64,000 nt of DNA from Fibrobacter sp. (lineage in GTDB: Bacteria > Fibrobacterota > Fibrobacteria > Fibrobacterales > Fibrobacteraceae), in contig JAKSIJ010000007.1 in NCBI GenBank assembly GCA_024398875.1, positions 62,001-126,000 of the forward strand, written 5' to 3'. Below the pieces are notes generated by a model, which saw nothing but the letters and a program-made list of their open reading frames with translations, made no database searches and was not told where the DNA came from. Below are positions 34,515 through 43,975 of this stretch, one piece after another. Each line of letters starts with the position of its first letter. Position 1 is the first letter of the stretch. A program made the translations under genes and the position numbers.

Positions 34515-35537
34515 ATGAGTGAAGCTATCAATAATGTTAAACAGACCTTTGACGCAGAGCTTGCGCAAACGGATCTTGAAAATCAGGAAGCTGTCAATAA
34601 CCTTCGCGTGAAGTACCTAGGCAAGAAGGGTATGGTCACGGATTTGATGAAGCAGATGGGGACACTGTCTGCAGAAGAACGCCCTGCTTATGGAAAGCTA
34701 GTGAATGAACTGAAGGTGGCCGTATCTGAAGCTATTGATAAGGCTATTGAAACTGCAAACCAGGCGGCACTTCAGAAGAAGATTGCAAGCGGCAATGTGG
34801 ACATTTCCCTCCCGGGTGCGGGCATTCCTGCTGGGAGCACTCACCCGCTCTATGATGTTCGTGAAGAGATTATCGACTTCTTTGCCCAGATGGGTTTTGA
34901 TGTGGATATGGGCCGTGATATCGAGACGGACTGGTACAATTTTGAGGCTTTGAATACTCCTCCGGATCACCCTAGCCGTGATATGCAGGATACTTTCTAT
35001 GTGGATGACAAGGTGATGCTCCGTACGCACACCAGCGGTACTCAGATTCACTACATGGAAACCCACAAACCTCCTTTCCGCATGATTGCACCGGGGCACG
35101 TGTTCCGCGTGGACAATGATGCAACACACGCTCCCATGTTCCAGCAGTGCGAAGGCCTGGTGGTGGATGAAAACATCAGTTTTGCGGATTTGAAGGGTGT
35201 ACTTCAAGTGTTCATGAACAAGTTGTTTGGCGAAGGTGTAAAGACGCGCTTCCGCCCCAGCTTCTTCCCCTTCACGGAACCGTCTGCCGAGATGGATGTG
35301 AGCTGCGTGTTCTGTGGTGGCAAGGGCTGCCGTCGCTGTAAGGGTACGGGCTGGATGGAAATCGGTGGTTGCGGTTCTGTGGACCCGAATGTGTTTAAGA
35401 ACTGCGGCATTGATCCGGAAAAGTACACGGGATTCGCCTTTGGCTTTGGCCTCGACCGCATCGCGATGCTTCGTCATGAGATTCCGGAAATCGGCCTCCT
35501 TACAGGTAACGATCAACGCTTCTTAAGCCAGTTCTAA
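34515..35537 (+). CDS. pheS: Phenylalanine--tRNA ligase alpha subunit
   Basis: Charges tRNA-Phe as half of the (alpha-beta)2 enzyme. The 340-residue length is standard. There is an N-terminal coiled coil (about 1-85), then the class II core. Motif 2 is FRVDNDATHAPMFQQCEG and the end motif is GFAFGFGLDRIAMLRHEIP. CVFCGGKGCRRCKGTGWMEI is a cysteine-rich insertion that many bacterial PheS proteins share. pheT does not follow; a terminator comes 18 bp after the stop. Confidence 0.96.
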   Translation: MSEAINNVKQTFDAELAQTDLENQEAVNNLRVKYLGKKGMVTDLMKQMGTLSAEERPAYGKLVNELKVAVSEAIDKAIETANQAALQKKIASGNVDISLPGAGIPAGSTHPLYDVREEIIDFFAQMGFDVDMGRDIETDWYNFEALNTPPDHPSRDMQDTFYVDDKVMLRTHTSGTQIHYMETHKPPFRMIAPGHVFRVDNDATHAPMFQQCEGLVVDENISFADLKGVLQVFMNKLFGEGVKTRFRPSFFPFTEPSAEMDVSCVFCGGKGCRRCKGTGWMEIGGCGSVDPNVFKNCGIDPEKYTGFAFGFGLDRIAMLRHEIPEIGLLTGNDQRFLSQF

Positions 35538-35555
35538 GATAGTCGAAAGCATTTC

Positions 35556-35589
35556 AAAAAATCCCGAGAGTTAAACTCTCGGGATTTTT
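35556..35589 (+). terminator. Strong terminator after pheS
   Basis: Perfect stem aaaaatcccgagagtt / aactctcgggattttt around one or two bases with a T run. Symmetric, so it could also stop minus-strand transcription from the polysaccharide operon. Confidence 0.9.
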
Positions 35590-35643
35590 GCTTGAAGAAA
35601 ATTAAATCAGTTATTGTATGAGAATGCAGTTATACTCTGAAAT

Positions 35644-35678
35644 AATTCTGCATTCTTAATTTTGCATTCTGCATTATT
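35644..35678 (+). repeat. Degenerate heptamer tandem repeat
   Basis: Five 7-bp units: aattctg, cattctt, aattttg, cattctg, cattatt. It ends 1 base before the stop codon of manC and belongs to the heptamer family seen at 50011, 52710, 53422, 54528 and inside coaBC. Confidence 0.7.
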
Positions 35679-35679
35679 G

Positions 35680-37059
35680 CTAGCTTCTCTTGTAGTCGTC
35701 CTGCATGCGGATGATGTCGTCTTCACCAGTGTATTCGCCGACCTGAACTTCCACAATCACTAGAGGGAGCTTGCCTTCATTCTGCAAGCGATGGACTGTG
35801 CCTGCGGGAATGTAGGTGGATTCGTTCGGGCGCACATAGAAGATACGGTCGCCAACGGTACATGTGGCGGTTCCATTCACAACGACCCAATGCTCGGAAC
35901 GATGAAGATGCTTTTGCAGAGAGAGTCGTTCGCCAGGGCGAACCACAATCCGCTTCATCTTGTAGTTGTCCGTAGATTCCAAAACAGAGTACGTTCCCCA
36001 AGGGCGGTTCACTGTTTGCGGAACAGTGGGAAGATCGGAGCCGCGAACCTTGAGCTCGTCCACAATCTTCTTCACCTTCTGACTGCTCTGAAGTGGTGCC
36101 ACAAGGAGTGCATCGGGCGTATCCACGATAAGCATCTGGTCTAAATCAATAGTGCAAATCTGACGCTGGTTACCGAGAACCAAGGAATTCTTGGTGCCAA
36201 GGCCGAGATGTTTTCCGTTCTTGTTGTTCCCGTCTACATCGTGTTCGTATTCACCATAGAGGGAATCGAATGCCCCCAAATCGCTCCAACCGATATCGCT
36301 GGGCACGACCTTCACCTTGCTTGATTTCTCCATCACTGCATAGTCGATGGAATTGGAGGGAATTTCCATCATGTCGTCATGAGCGATGCGAATGAGAGAA
36401 TTCTGGTCTTCTTTTTTTGCTCCAGCATAGGCGCGTTTTGCGGCGGCCAGAATATCAGGGGAGAACTTTCCTAGTTCGTTCAGGAAGGTGGAAACCTTGA
36501 AGCAGAAGATGCCACTGTTCCAGAAGAAACGTCCGGATTCCACATATTTTTTCGCAGTTTCCAAATCGGGCTTTTCCACAAAGCGTTTGACGTTTTCACC
36601 ATCGGCCTCGATGTAGCCATAGCCAGTTTCGGGGCCTGTAGGAGTGATTCCGAAGGTGACGAGGGCGCCTGCCTTTGCGAATTCCTCTGCCTTCTTGAGG
36701 CAAGCTTCATAAGCGCTCGCTTTGCGGATGACATGATCGGAAGGAGAAACCAACACAATGTCGTCGTTGCTCAAACTAAGGCATGCGAGAGCAATAGCGG
36801 GAGCCGTGTTGCGGCCAACAGGTTCCAATAGGAAGCGTGTGTTGTGGGCGCCAACTTCTTCCAGTTGATCCTTGGCAAGGAAGTATTGTTCGGCATTGCT
36901 GACAATATATTGCGCATCGCAAATGCGGGCATTTGTCCGCACAGTGCGTTGGAAGAGAGAAGAACCTTCAAACAAACGAGCGAATTGCTTTGGCATTAAA
37001 GAGCGACTAATGGGCCAAAGCCTTGTTCCACTGCCGCCACAGAGAATCAAGTTAATCAT
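35680..37059 (-). CDS. manC: Mannose-1-phosphate guanylyltransferase / mannose-6-phosphate isomerase
   Basis: A 459-residue bifunctional enzyme providing GDP-mannose. The nucleotidyltransferase domain opens with LILCGGSGTRLWPISRS and has VSPSDHVI and FVEKPD (about 105 and 150). The C-terminal cupin-type isomerase domain (about 345-459) holds RPWGTYSVLES, LQKHLHRSEHWVVVNG and TYIPAGTVHRL with the metal-binding His residues. It is the last gene of the minus-strand operon from 41304 and follows wza by 6 bp. No GDP-mannose-using enzyme is in the window. Confidence 0.94.
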   Translation of the reverse strand: MINLILCGGSGTRLWPISRSLMPKQFARLFEGSSLFQRTVRTNARICDAQYIVSNAEQYFLAKDQLEEVGAHNTRFLLEPVGRNTAPAIALACLSLSNDDIVLVSPSDHVIRKASAYEACLKKAEEFAKAGALVTFGITPTGPETGYGYIEADGENVKRFVEKPDLETAKKYVESGRFFWNSGIFCFKVSTFLNELGKFSPDILAAAKRAYAGAKKEDQNSLIRIAHDDMMEIPSNSIDYAVMEKSSKVKVVPSDIGWSDLGAFDSLYGEYEHDVDGNNKNGKHLGLGTKNSLVLGNQRQICTIDLDQMLIVDTPDALLVAPLQSSQKVKKIVDELKVRGSDLPTVPQTVNRPWGTYSVLESTDNYKMKRIVVRPGERLSLQKHLHRSEHWVVVNGTATCTVGDRIFYVRPNESTYIPAGTVHRLQNEGKLPLVIVEVQVGEYTGEDDIIRMQDDYKRS

Positions 37060-37065
37060 AAATTT

Positions 37066-38193
37066 TTACTCCATCTCATTGCTGATTAACTGTATATTAC
37101 GCACTGTTTGGACACCATAGTATAGAGTTTGCACAGTAGGCAGAATCTGGCTGATAAGGCGGTTCCACGTGGCAAGCCCAGATGCGTCAACATAAACAAT
37201 GTCGTGTTCTTCCAAAACAAAGTGATCGGCAATGACAAGGGACATGACGTTTTTAGCATCCAAATGATAGACGTCAATTCGATCTTTTTTCGAGTTTCGA
37301 ATGACATAGACGGAACTGGATGAAGCAGTTACTTTATTCATTCCACCGGCGGAAACCAGAGCTTCCGTGAGGCTTACTTCTCGCTTTTTCAGAGAAATGG
37401 ACGTGGTCTTGCCCAGTTCTCCTATTAGGAATGCGTGGTTTTCTTTTTGAGTAATGGATGTGCTAGGAACATAAATTTGATCATCGGGTTTTAGGAGAAT
37501 TCTATCTAAAGGAATGTTTTGATCGAACAATTTTTTATAGTCAATGACATAAATTTTACCATCACGCCGTAGTTCCATATTTTCAGTGTCGGCACTGCTG
37601 GTAAAACCGCCAACTCCTGCTATGGCAAGAGGAATGGTTTTGGGAAGTTCAGAGAAATAGGAATAACCGGGGTGATGAACTGCACCTGTGATGGTTACTT
37701 TGGAACTATGATGAGATGAAATTTGAACGTCTACTTGGGGATCGTTGAGAATCTTATCCGAGAGACGTTTGGTAATTTCATCACGAAGTTCCTGGGCTGT
37801 CAAACCAGCTGCCTGAATTTCCCCTGCATAAGGGAAGAACAACTTTCCGTCAGGCCTTATTTGCTGCCCAGATTCTTGGTATTCGCCTAAAGGAGATGTG
37901 AGTTCCGGATGCTCCCACACGATGACCTTAACCTTATCCAAGGGCCCAATACGATATTCCAATGGAGGTATGGAATCGACAACCAACTCTTCTAAATTGC
38001 CCAATGTGACTGTGGTGTCAGTGGTTGTTTCGACATATTCAAAATCGCCATCGTTAATGGAATGCAAAAAAACGGTAGCTCCGTTGTATTCTGCAGAATC
38101 AGATGGAAGGCTCATTTTCATGGTAGGCGACGCAAAACATCCCGTCAATATCAGGGAGGCTGCACTACATAAAGTCAGAAAATATTTTTTCAT
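37066..38193 (-). CDS. wza: Wza-type polysaccharide export lipoprotein
   Basis: A 375-residue outer-membrane exporter of the OPX family (lipobox LTGC, Cys 19). The polysaccharide export domain begins EYRIGPLDKVKVIVWEHPEL at about 80 and runs through RPDGKLFFPYAGEIQAAG. Two SLBB-type beta-grasp repeats follow (VTITGAVHHPGYSYFSELPK and HAFLIGELGKTTSISLKKRE). The C-terminal helix expected to cross the outer membrane is in the last 35 residues. A Wzc tyrosine kinase is not in the operon, though a Wzb-like phosphatase is. Confidence 0.9.
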   Translation of the reverse strand: MKKYFLTLCSAASLILTGCFASPTMKMSLPSDSAEYNGATVFLHSINDGDFEYVETTTDTTVTLGNLEELVVDSIPPLEYRIGPLDKVKVIVWEHPELTSPLGEYQESGQQIRPDGKLFFPYAGEIQAAGLTAQELRDEITKRLSDKILNDPQVDVQISSHHSSKVTITGAVHHPGYSYFSELPKTIPLAIAGVGGFTSSADTENMELRRDGKIYVIDYKKLFDQNIPLDRILLKPDDQIYVPSTSITQKENHAFLIGELGKTTSISLKKREVSLTEALVSAGGMNKVTASSSSVYVIRNSKKDRIDVYHLDAKNVMSLVIADHFVLEEHDIVYVDASGLATWNRLISQILPTVQTLYYGVQTVRNIQLISNEME

Positions 38194-38212
38194 AAACGAC
38201 CTTGAAACGAGG

Positions 38213-38659
38213 CTATGCTTTACCCTCGCTCTCCTTTATTTTTTTGACCCATCCAGGAGTTAATTTAGAGATATAATTCCATGCAAGTACAAAAGCGTTT
38301 TCAGGGCGACGGTAGGGGTCAGGAACATCTACCTGCATATCTTCTCCGTAACGGAAGACCTTTCCTTCGGTCCAAGGATATTTGCGAATGATTTCCTGTT
38401 TTTGCCCATTCTCCATAACGAGCACCAAATCGGCCCATTTGAGAATATCCATGTTGATCTGTCGAGCGTGATGGGCGCTCATGTCCACGCCATGTTCTAG
38501 AGCAATCTTTTGAGAAAGCTCATGGGCAGGGTGGTCCACAAGTGCTCCAAGGCCAGCACTCATTACATTAAAGTCTGGTCCCAATTCTTTTTTTAGGAGA
38601 TATTCTCCCGTAGGGCTGCGGCAAACATTGCCAGTACACACGACAAGGATATTCTTCAT
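38213..38659 (-). CDS. wzb: Low-molecular-weight protein tyrosine phosphatase
   Basis: A 148-residue cytoplasmic phosphatase. The active-site loop CTGNVCRS (Cys 9, Arg 15, CX5R) is near the N-terminus and the general-acid Asp is in VPDPYRRPENAF near 117. In capsule loci such enzymes remove phosphate from the Wzc kinase and so set chain length or export. Position just before wza supports that role. The wzc gene must lie elsewhere or be replaced. Confidence 0.9.
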   Translation of the reverse strand: MKNILVVCTGNVCRSPTGEYLLKKELGPDFNVMSAGLGALVDHPAHELSQKIALEHGVDMSAHHARQINMDILKWADLVLVMENGQKQEIIRKYPWTEGKVFRYGEDMQVDVPDPYRRPENAFVLAWNYISKLTPGWVKKIKESEGKA

Positions 38660-38679
38660 GAATCTTAATTTAGAAATGA

Positions 38680-39243
38680 TTAGAGCTCAAATGCGAAATT
38701 CAAATTCTTCAAAAGTGGGTTTTTCGTGTCTTTTTCGCTGAGTAGGGGCTTGAATCCATTTTCGACGGGCCATTTGATGCCGATTTCAGGATCGTCCCAG
38801 GCGAGTCCACCTTCGTCAGTAGGGTCGTAGAGACGGGTGCACTTGTAGACAAATGTAGCGCGTTCGCTAAGGACGGCAAACCCGTGGGCAAATCCCTCTG
38901 GAATATAAAACTGTTTTTTGTTCTCTTCGCTGAGAACGACACCTTCCCATTTTCCAAATGTTGGGCTTCCCTTTCGAAGGTCTACGGCCACGTCAAAAAC
39001 CTCGCCTTCAATAACGCGGACCAGCTTACCCTGGGGATTCTTCTTCTGAAAGTGAAGACCGCGGAGTACGCCCTTCTTGCTGCGCGATTCGTTATCTTGG
39101 ACGAAAGTCATATTGAGACCGGCGGCGGCAAATTCAGCTTGGTTGTATGTTTCCATGAAATAGCCGCGGTGATCACCAAATACTGTAGGCTCGATAACTA
39201 CAATGCCTTCAATGGATGTTTTGATGAAATTGAACTTTCCCAT
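38680..39243 (-). CDS. rfbC: dTDP-4-dehydrorhamnose 3,5-epimerase
   Basis: A 187-residue cupin-fold RmlC. It contains FMETYNQAEFAAAGLNMTFV, RGLHFQKKNPQGKLVRV with the catalytic-base His, and YIPEGFAHGFAVLSE. It epimerises dTDP-4-keto-6-deoxyglucose toward the rhamnose series. It starts 2 bases after the rfbB stop. Confidence 0.95.
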   Translation of the reverse strand: MGKFNFIKTSIEGIVVIEPTVFGDHRGYFMETYNQAEFAAAGLNMTFVQDNESRSKKGVLRGLHFQKKNPQGKLVRVIEGEVFDVAVDLRKGSPTFGKWEGVVLSEENKKQFYIPEGFAHGFAVLSERATFVYKCTRLYDPTDEGGLAWDDPEIGIKWPVENGFKPLLSEKDTKNPLLKNLNFAFEL

Positions 39244-39245
39244 GG

Positions 39246-40385
39246 TTAGCGGTCCTTATACATGTTTTCGTAATACTTCTCGTATTCGCCACTGGTAATA
39301 TTGTCCAGCCATTCCTGGTTTTCCAGATACCATTTCACGGTTTTTTCAATGCCTTCCTCGAACTGCAAGGACGGTTCCCAGCCAAGTTCCTTTTGGAGCT
39401 TGGAGCTGTCGATGGCGTAACGGGCGTCATGGCCTAGACGGTCGGTAACATAGGTGATGAGGTTGAGGTCCTCGCCATCAGCGCGACCGAGTAAGCGGTC
39501 GACGGTCTTGATGACGACTTTGATGATGTCAATATTCTTCCATTCGTTGAAACCGCCGATGTTGTAGGTTTCGGCAATTTTTCCGTTATGGAAAATGATG
39601 TCAATAGCGCGTGCGTGGTCCTCCACAAAGAGCCAGTCGCGAACATTCTCGCCCTTGCCGTAAACTGGCAGCGGCTTCTTGTGACGGATATTGTTGATGA
39701 ATAGAGGTATTAATTTTTCTGGAAATTGGTAGGGCCCGTAATTGTTGCTGCAGTTCGTCACGATGGTTGGCATGCCGTAGGTATCGTGGAATGCGCGAAC
39801 GAAGTGATCGGAACCTGCTTTTGAAGCAGAATACGGAGAATGAGGTGTATATTTCGTGGTTTCGTAGAAGAAGTCTTCGCCATAGGCCAAGTGGTGTTCG
39901 CTAGAGCTGGCCGTTGTCGTGAACGGAGGCTCGATACCTTCAGGATGAGACATTTTGAGAGCCCCATAGACTTCGTCGGTAGAAATATGGTAGAAGCGTT
40001 TGCCCTCGTACTTTTCTGGGAGGCTTTCCCAGTAGAGTTTTGCGGCTTGAAGAAGAGTCAATGTTCCCATCACGTTGGTGCGCGCGAAGGTGAAGGGATC
40101 CTTGATGCTGCGGTCTACATGGCTTTCTGCGGCAAGATGGATGATTCCATCGATTTTTTCATCCTGCATCAGTTTGTAGAAGGCATCGAAGTCGCAGATG
40201 TCCATTTTTACGAACTTGTAGTTGGGCTTTCCTTCGATGTCTTTGAGGTTGGCAAGATTTCCGGCGTATGTGAGCTTATCCAGATTGATAATCTTGTATT
40301 CAGGATACTTGTTTACAAAAAGGCGCACTACATGGCTTCCGATAAAGCCTGCACCACCTGTAATGACGATGTTTTTTTTAGGCAT
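39246..40385 (-). CDS. rfbB: dTDP-glucose 4,6-dehydratase
   Basis: A 379-residue extended SDR enzyme. NAD-binding GGAGFIGSHVVRLF is at about 10-23, the catalytic Thr-Asp-Glu is in HISTDEVYGAL and the Tyr-Lys pair is in YSASKAGSDHFVRAF. DWLFVEDHARAID and YNIGGFNEWKNIDI follow. It makes dTDP-4-keto-6-deoxyglucose from dTDP-glucose. An insertion of about 20 residues between the two active-site regions (TTTASSSEHHLAYGEDFF) makes it longer than the usual 350. Confidence 0.95.
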   Translation of the reverse strand: MPKKNIVITGGAGFIGSHVVRLFVNKYPEYKIINLDKLTYAGNLANLKDIEGKPNYKFVKMDICDFDAFYKLMQDEKIDGIIHLAAESHVDRSIKDPFTFARTNVMGTLTLLQAAKLYWESLPEKYEGKRFYHISTDEVYGALKMSHPEGIEPPFTTTASSSEHHLAYGEDFFYETTKYTPHSPYSASKAGSDHFVRAFHDTYGMPTIVTNCSNNYGPYQFPEKLIPLFINNIRHKKPLPVYGKGENVRDWLFVEDHARAIDIIFHNGKIAETYNIGGFNEWKNIDIIKVVIKTVDRLLGRADGEDLNLITYVTDRLGHDARYAIDSSKLQKELGWEPSLQFEEGIEKTVKWYLENQEWLDNITSGEYEKYYENMYKDR

Positions 40386-40413
40386 AAAATTTTGACCCTC
40401 TAAATTCTAGTTC

Positions 40414-41304
40414 CTACGTATGCCTGATTTTTCCTTCGGCAACTTTGCGCAAATGCTGTCCGTAGGGAGATTTTCCGTATTTGGCGGCGGATTCCAAAAG
40501 TTTTTCTTTGTCAATCCAACCGTTGACATATGCGATTTCCTCCACGGCAGAAATTTTGATGCCCTGACGGCTTTCCACCATCCGCACAAAATCTCCTGCT
40601 TCGATGAGACTGTCCATGGTGCCTGTATCCAGCCACGCAAATCCACGACCCAGAAGTTTTACGTCCAATTCACCGCTATCGAGATAAGTCTTGTTCAGGT
40701 CCGTGATTTCCAGTTCCCCGCGGGCACTGGGCTTTTGGGCTTTTGCAAACTTGCTCACGCGGTTGTCATAGAAGTAAAGTCCTGTAATGGCGTAGTTGCT
40801 CTTGGGTTCCTTGGGCTTTTCTTCCACAGAAATGACCTTGTCATTTTCGTCAAATTCAACAACGCCGAATCGTTCTGGATCATCTACGTAATAACCGAAG
40901 ACGCTGGCCCGCCCTTTTTCCGCTGCGTTTTTCACGGCACCTTTGAGAATGTCGCTGAATCCGTTTCCGTAGAAGATGTTGTCACCAAGAACCATGGCGC
41001 AACAGTCGTCACCGATAAATTCTTCGCCGAGAATGAATGCCTGGGCAAGTCCATCAGGGCTGGGCTGCACCTTATAGCTCAAATGGATTCCCATGGCGCT
41101 TCCATCGCCAAGAAGTTTTTCAAAGTTGGGCAAATCCGTTGGAGTGGAAATAATGAGGATATCTCGAATACCGGCCAACATCAAAGTGGAAAGCGGATAG
41201 TAAATCATGGGCTTGTCATAAACAGGCAAAAGCTGCTTTGACGTGACCATGGTCAGGGGGTATAAGCGTGTGCCGGAACCACCGGCGAGAACGATTCCTT
41301 TCAT
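40414..41304 (-). CDS. rfbA: Glucose-1-phosphate thymidylyltransferase
   Basis: A 296-residue RmlA that forms dTDP-glucose. [18 protein letters not shown] is the nucleotide-binding start. Also seen are [32 protein letters not shown] and [19 protein letters not shown]. It is the first gene of the polysaccharide operon, 34 bp from the divergent helicase gene. rmlD is not found in the window, so rhamnose synthesis here is incomplete unless rmlD lies elsewhere. Confidence 0.95.
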   Translation of the reverse strand: MKGIVLAGGSGTRLYPLTMVTSKQLLPVYDKPMIYYPLSTLMLAGIRDILIISTPTDLPNFEKLLGDGSAMGIHLSYKVQPSPDGLAQAFILGEEFIGDDCCAMVLGDNIFYGNGFSDILKGAVKNAAEKGRASVFGYYVDDPERFGVVEFDENDKVISVEEKPKEPKSNYAITGLYFYDNRVSKFAKAQKPSARGELEITDLNKTYLDSGELDVKLLGRGFAWLDTGTMDSLIEAGDFVRMVESRQGIKISAVEEIAYVNGWIDKEKLLESAAKYGKSPYGQHLRKVAEGKIRHT

Positions 41305-41338
41305 GCCTCTAATTTACTAAAAAGAGCTATCTTTGCCT

Positions 41339-43948
41339 ATGATGACGGAGCTGATTAAAAGGACACTTAAGGATTTTCTGCCCAAAAATGGTGAAAATGG
41401 GGTGAAAATCAGTGCTGAGGACATTCTGGAACAGTTTATGGCCTGGGCGGATGCTCGGGGGACAACGCTGTATCCGGCTCAGGAAGAAGCCATCTTAGAA
41501 CTCCTGGACGGGAAAAATGTCATTTTGAATACTCCTACGGGCTCTGGAAAATCCATGGTGGCGTTGGCGCTTCATTTTGATAGTTTGGCTCATGGTCGTC
41601 GTTCCGTTTATACTTGCCCTATCAAAGCTTTGGTTAATGAAAAGTGGATGGCTCTTTGCAAGGAATTTGGAGCAGAAAATGTAGGGCTTTCTACCGGAGA
41701 TGCCACTGTAAATCGGGATGCTCCAATTCTTTGTTGTACGGCGGAAATTTTATCCAACATGGCGCTTTGTGAGGGTGAAAAACTTTCCATTACGGATGTG
41801 GTGATGGATGAGTTCCATTACTACTCTGATAGAGAACGTGGTGTGGCCTGGCAGGTGCCGCTGTTGACGCTTCCGCAAAGCCGTTTTTTGCTGATGAGCG
41901 CTACAGTGGGTGCGACGGAATTCTTTGAAAAGGAAATGACGAAGCATACGGGGCGCGAATCTGTGACGGTGCGCTCCACGCAACGTCCGGTGCCCTTGGA
42001 TTTCACCTACTCTGAAACGGAACTTTCCAATACGGTGCAGAAGTTGGTGAATGAAAATAAAGCTCCTGTCTACGTGGTGCATTTTACGCAGGCGGCTGCG
42101 GCCATGAATGCCCAGAATTTTATGAGTCTTGACCTTTGCACCAAAGAGGAAAAAGTCAAGATTAATGAAGCCATCAAGGAAGTTCGTTTTTCAAGTCCCT
42201 ATGGCCCGGATGTAAAACGCTGGCTCAAACAGGGAATCGGGCTCCATCATGCGGGACTTTTGCCCAAGTATCGCATTCTCTGCGAAAAACTTGCGCAGCA
42301 AGGCCTGTTGAAAGTCATTTGCGGAACAGATACCTTAGGCGTTGGTGTAAACGTCCCGATCCGCACGGTTCTCTTCACACAGCTTTGCAAATACAGTGGC
42401 GATAAAACCGCCATTTTGACGGCACGAGATTTTCACCAGATTGCTGGACGTGCCGGGCGCAAGGGCTTTGACGACATCGGCTATGTAGTGGCGCAGGCTC
42501 CAGAGCATGTGATTGAAAACCTGAAACTGGAGGCGAAGAGTCGCCAGACGGGGAAGAAATTCCAGAAGCGGAAACCGCCGGAACACGGCTATGTTCCTTT
42601 TGACAGGGGAACATTTGAACGCTTGATTGCGTCCCAGCCGGAGCCGCTGACTTCTAGTTTCCAGGTAAGTCATGGAATGCTTTTGAACATTCTCAGTCGT
42701 GAAACTGATGGATGTCGTGCCATGCGGAATCTGCTGAAGGATTGTCACGAGAGTGCGGCTAGCAAAAAGCAGCTGATGCATCGCTCGTTCCAGCTTTTCC
42801 GCAGTCTAGTCGAAAAGCATATCATTGAGTTCGTGAAGCCTGTAGCGCCTGGATATGCCAAGGTTCGCGTGAACATGAATCTGCAGGATGATTTTTCCAT
42901 GAATCAGCCGCTGTCGCTGTACCTTTTGGATACGCTCCCGAAGCTAGACAAGGATAGTCCGGAGTATGCGCTGGATGTAATTACGCTATGCGAATCCATT
43001 CTGGAAAATCCGGAAGCAATTCTCCGAGTGCAGCAGAACAAGGCCCGCAACGCCCGCATGGATGAACTGAAGTCCCAGGGAATGGAATTCAACCAGCGGG
43101 TGGAAGAAGTGGAGAAGGTGGAATACCCGAAACCCCTCCGGGATTTCATTTATGACACCTTCAATGTTTTTGCGGAAAATCACCCGTGGGTCGATACCAA
43201 CATTGAGCCCAAATCCATAGCCCGCGAAATGTTTGAAAATTTCAGCACCTTCAGTAGCTATGTGAAGCAATACAATCTGCAGCGCATGGAAGCCATCCTT
43301 TTGCGGCATTTGAATGGCGTCTATAAGGTTTTGAGCCAGACGGTTCCCGATGGGTTCAAGAATGAGGAACTATGGGACATGGAGGATTATCTGGGCGAGA
43401 TGATTCGCCGTACGGATTCCAGCCTGCTGGAAGAGTGGGAGAAGATGGCTCATCCGGAGGATTACCAAAAGCGTTTGGAAGCAGGAATTGCCGAGGAAGA
43501 GGCGGAGAAGGCTTTTGGGGCAGACAAGGCTGCTGCAGACATTACCTACGACAAAAAGCGGTTCCTCAACATGGTGCGTCAGCGAATCTTCCAAATTATG
43601 GGTGGGCTGGCGAAACAGGATTTCTCGGGCGTGTTGGACATCCTTGTCGAAGACCTTGCCGAGGGCGAACTTTTGGCTGATGCCGCCGGCGTTCCTTGGA
43701 CAGAAAAGCGCCTGCTGGAAATCATGGCGGCTTATACCGCAGAACATCACAAATTCCGTTTGGATGTGGAGGGCCGTGCTCTGGCGCATACCCTTGTGAC
43801 TTATGAGGGCAATGTGATGCACATCCAGCAAATGCTTCAGGATGAAGAGGATTTCAACGACTGGAGCATTGATTTCGAAGTTTCGCTTGACGATTCTCGG
43901 GTGGCAGGAATGCCTCTCCTCAAAATGACAAGAATCGGGGAAGCTTAA
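41339..43948 (+). CDS. Ski2-like DEAD/DEAH-box helicase
   Basis: An 869-residue superfamily II helicase. Walker A is [15 protein letters not shown] (about 65-80), the DEAH-like box is [10 protein letters not shown], motif III is LLMSATV. Motif VI lies in [20 protein letters not shown], which is typical of the Ski2/Mtr4/HelY group and not of RecQ or UvrB. The C-terminal 400 residues are helical; the layout resembles bacterial proteins annotated with DUF3516. Such enzymes unwind RNA or DNA 3' to 5'. Start at ATG 41339 or 41342. A SIR2-like gene follows after 27 bp. Confidence 0.85.
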   Translation: MMTELIKRTLKDFLPKNGENGVKISAEDILEQFMAWADARGTTLYPAQEEAILELLDGKNVILNTPTGSGKSMVALALHFDSLAHGRRSVYTCPIKALVNEKWMALCKEFGAENVGLSTGDATVNRDAPILCCTAEILSNMALCEGEKLSITDVVMDEFHYYSDRERGVAWQVPLLTLPQSRFLLMSATVGATEFFEKEMTKHTGRESVTVRSTQRPVPLDFTYSETELSNTVQKLVNENKAPVYVVHFTQAAAAMNAQNFMSLDLCTKEEKVKINEAIKEVRFSSPYGPDVKRWLKQGIGLHHAGLLPKYRILCEKLAQQGLLKVICGTDTLGVGVNVPIRTVLFTQLCKYSGDKTAILTARDFHQIAGRAGRKGFDDIGYVVAQAPEHVIENLKLEAKSRQTGKKFQKRKPPEHGYVPFDRGTFERLIASQPEPLTSSFQVSHGMLLNILSRETDGCRAMRNLLKDCHESAASKKQLMHRSFQLFRSLVEKHIIEFVKPVAPGYAKVRVNMNLQDDFSMNQPLSLYLLDTLPKLDKDSPEYALDVITLCESILENPEAILRVQQNKARNARMDELKSQGMEFNQRVEEVEKVEYPKPLRDFIYDTFNVFAENHPWVDTNIEPKSIAREMFENFSTFSSYVKQYNLQRMEAILLRHLNGVYKVLSQTVPDGFKNEELWDMEDYLGEMIRRTDSSLLEEWEKMAHPEDYQKRLEAGIAEEEAEKAFGADKAAADITYDKKRFLNMVRQRIFQIMGGLAKQDFSGVLDILVEDLAEGELLADAAGVPWTEKRLLEIMAAYTAEHHKFRLDVEGRALAHTLVTYEGNVMHIQQMLQDEEDFNDWSIDFEVSLDDSRVAGMPLLKMTRIGEA

Positions 43949-43975
43949 AGAACAGGAATTATATACATTTTAGAT

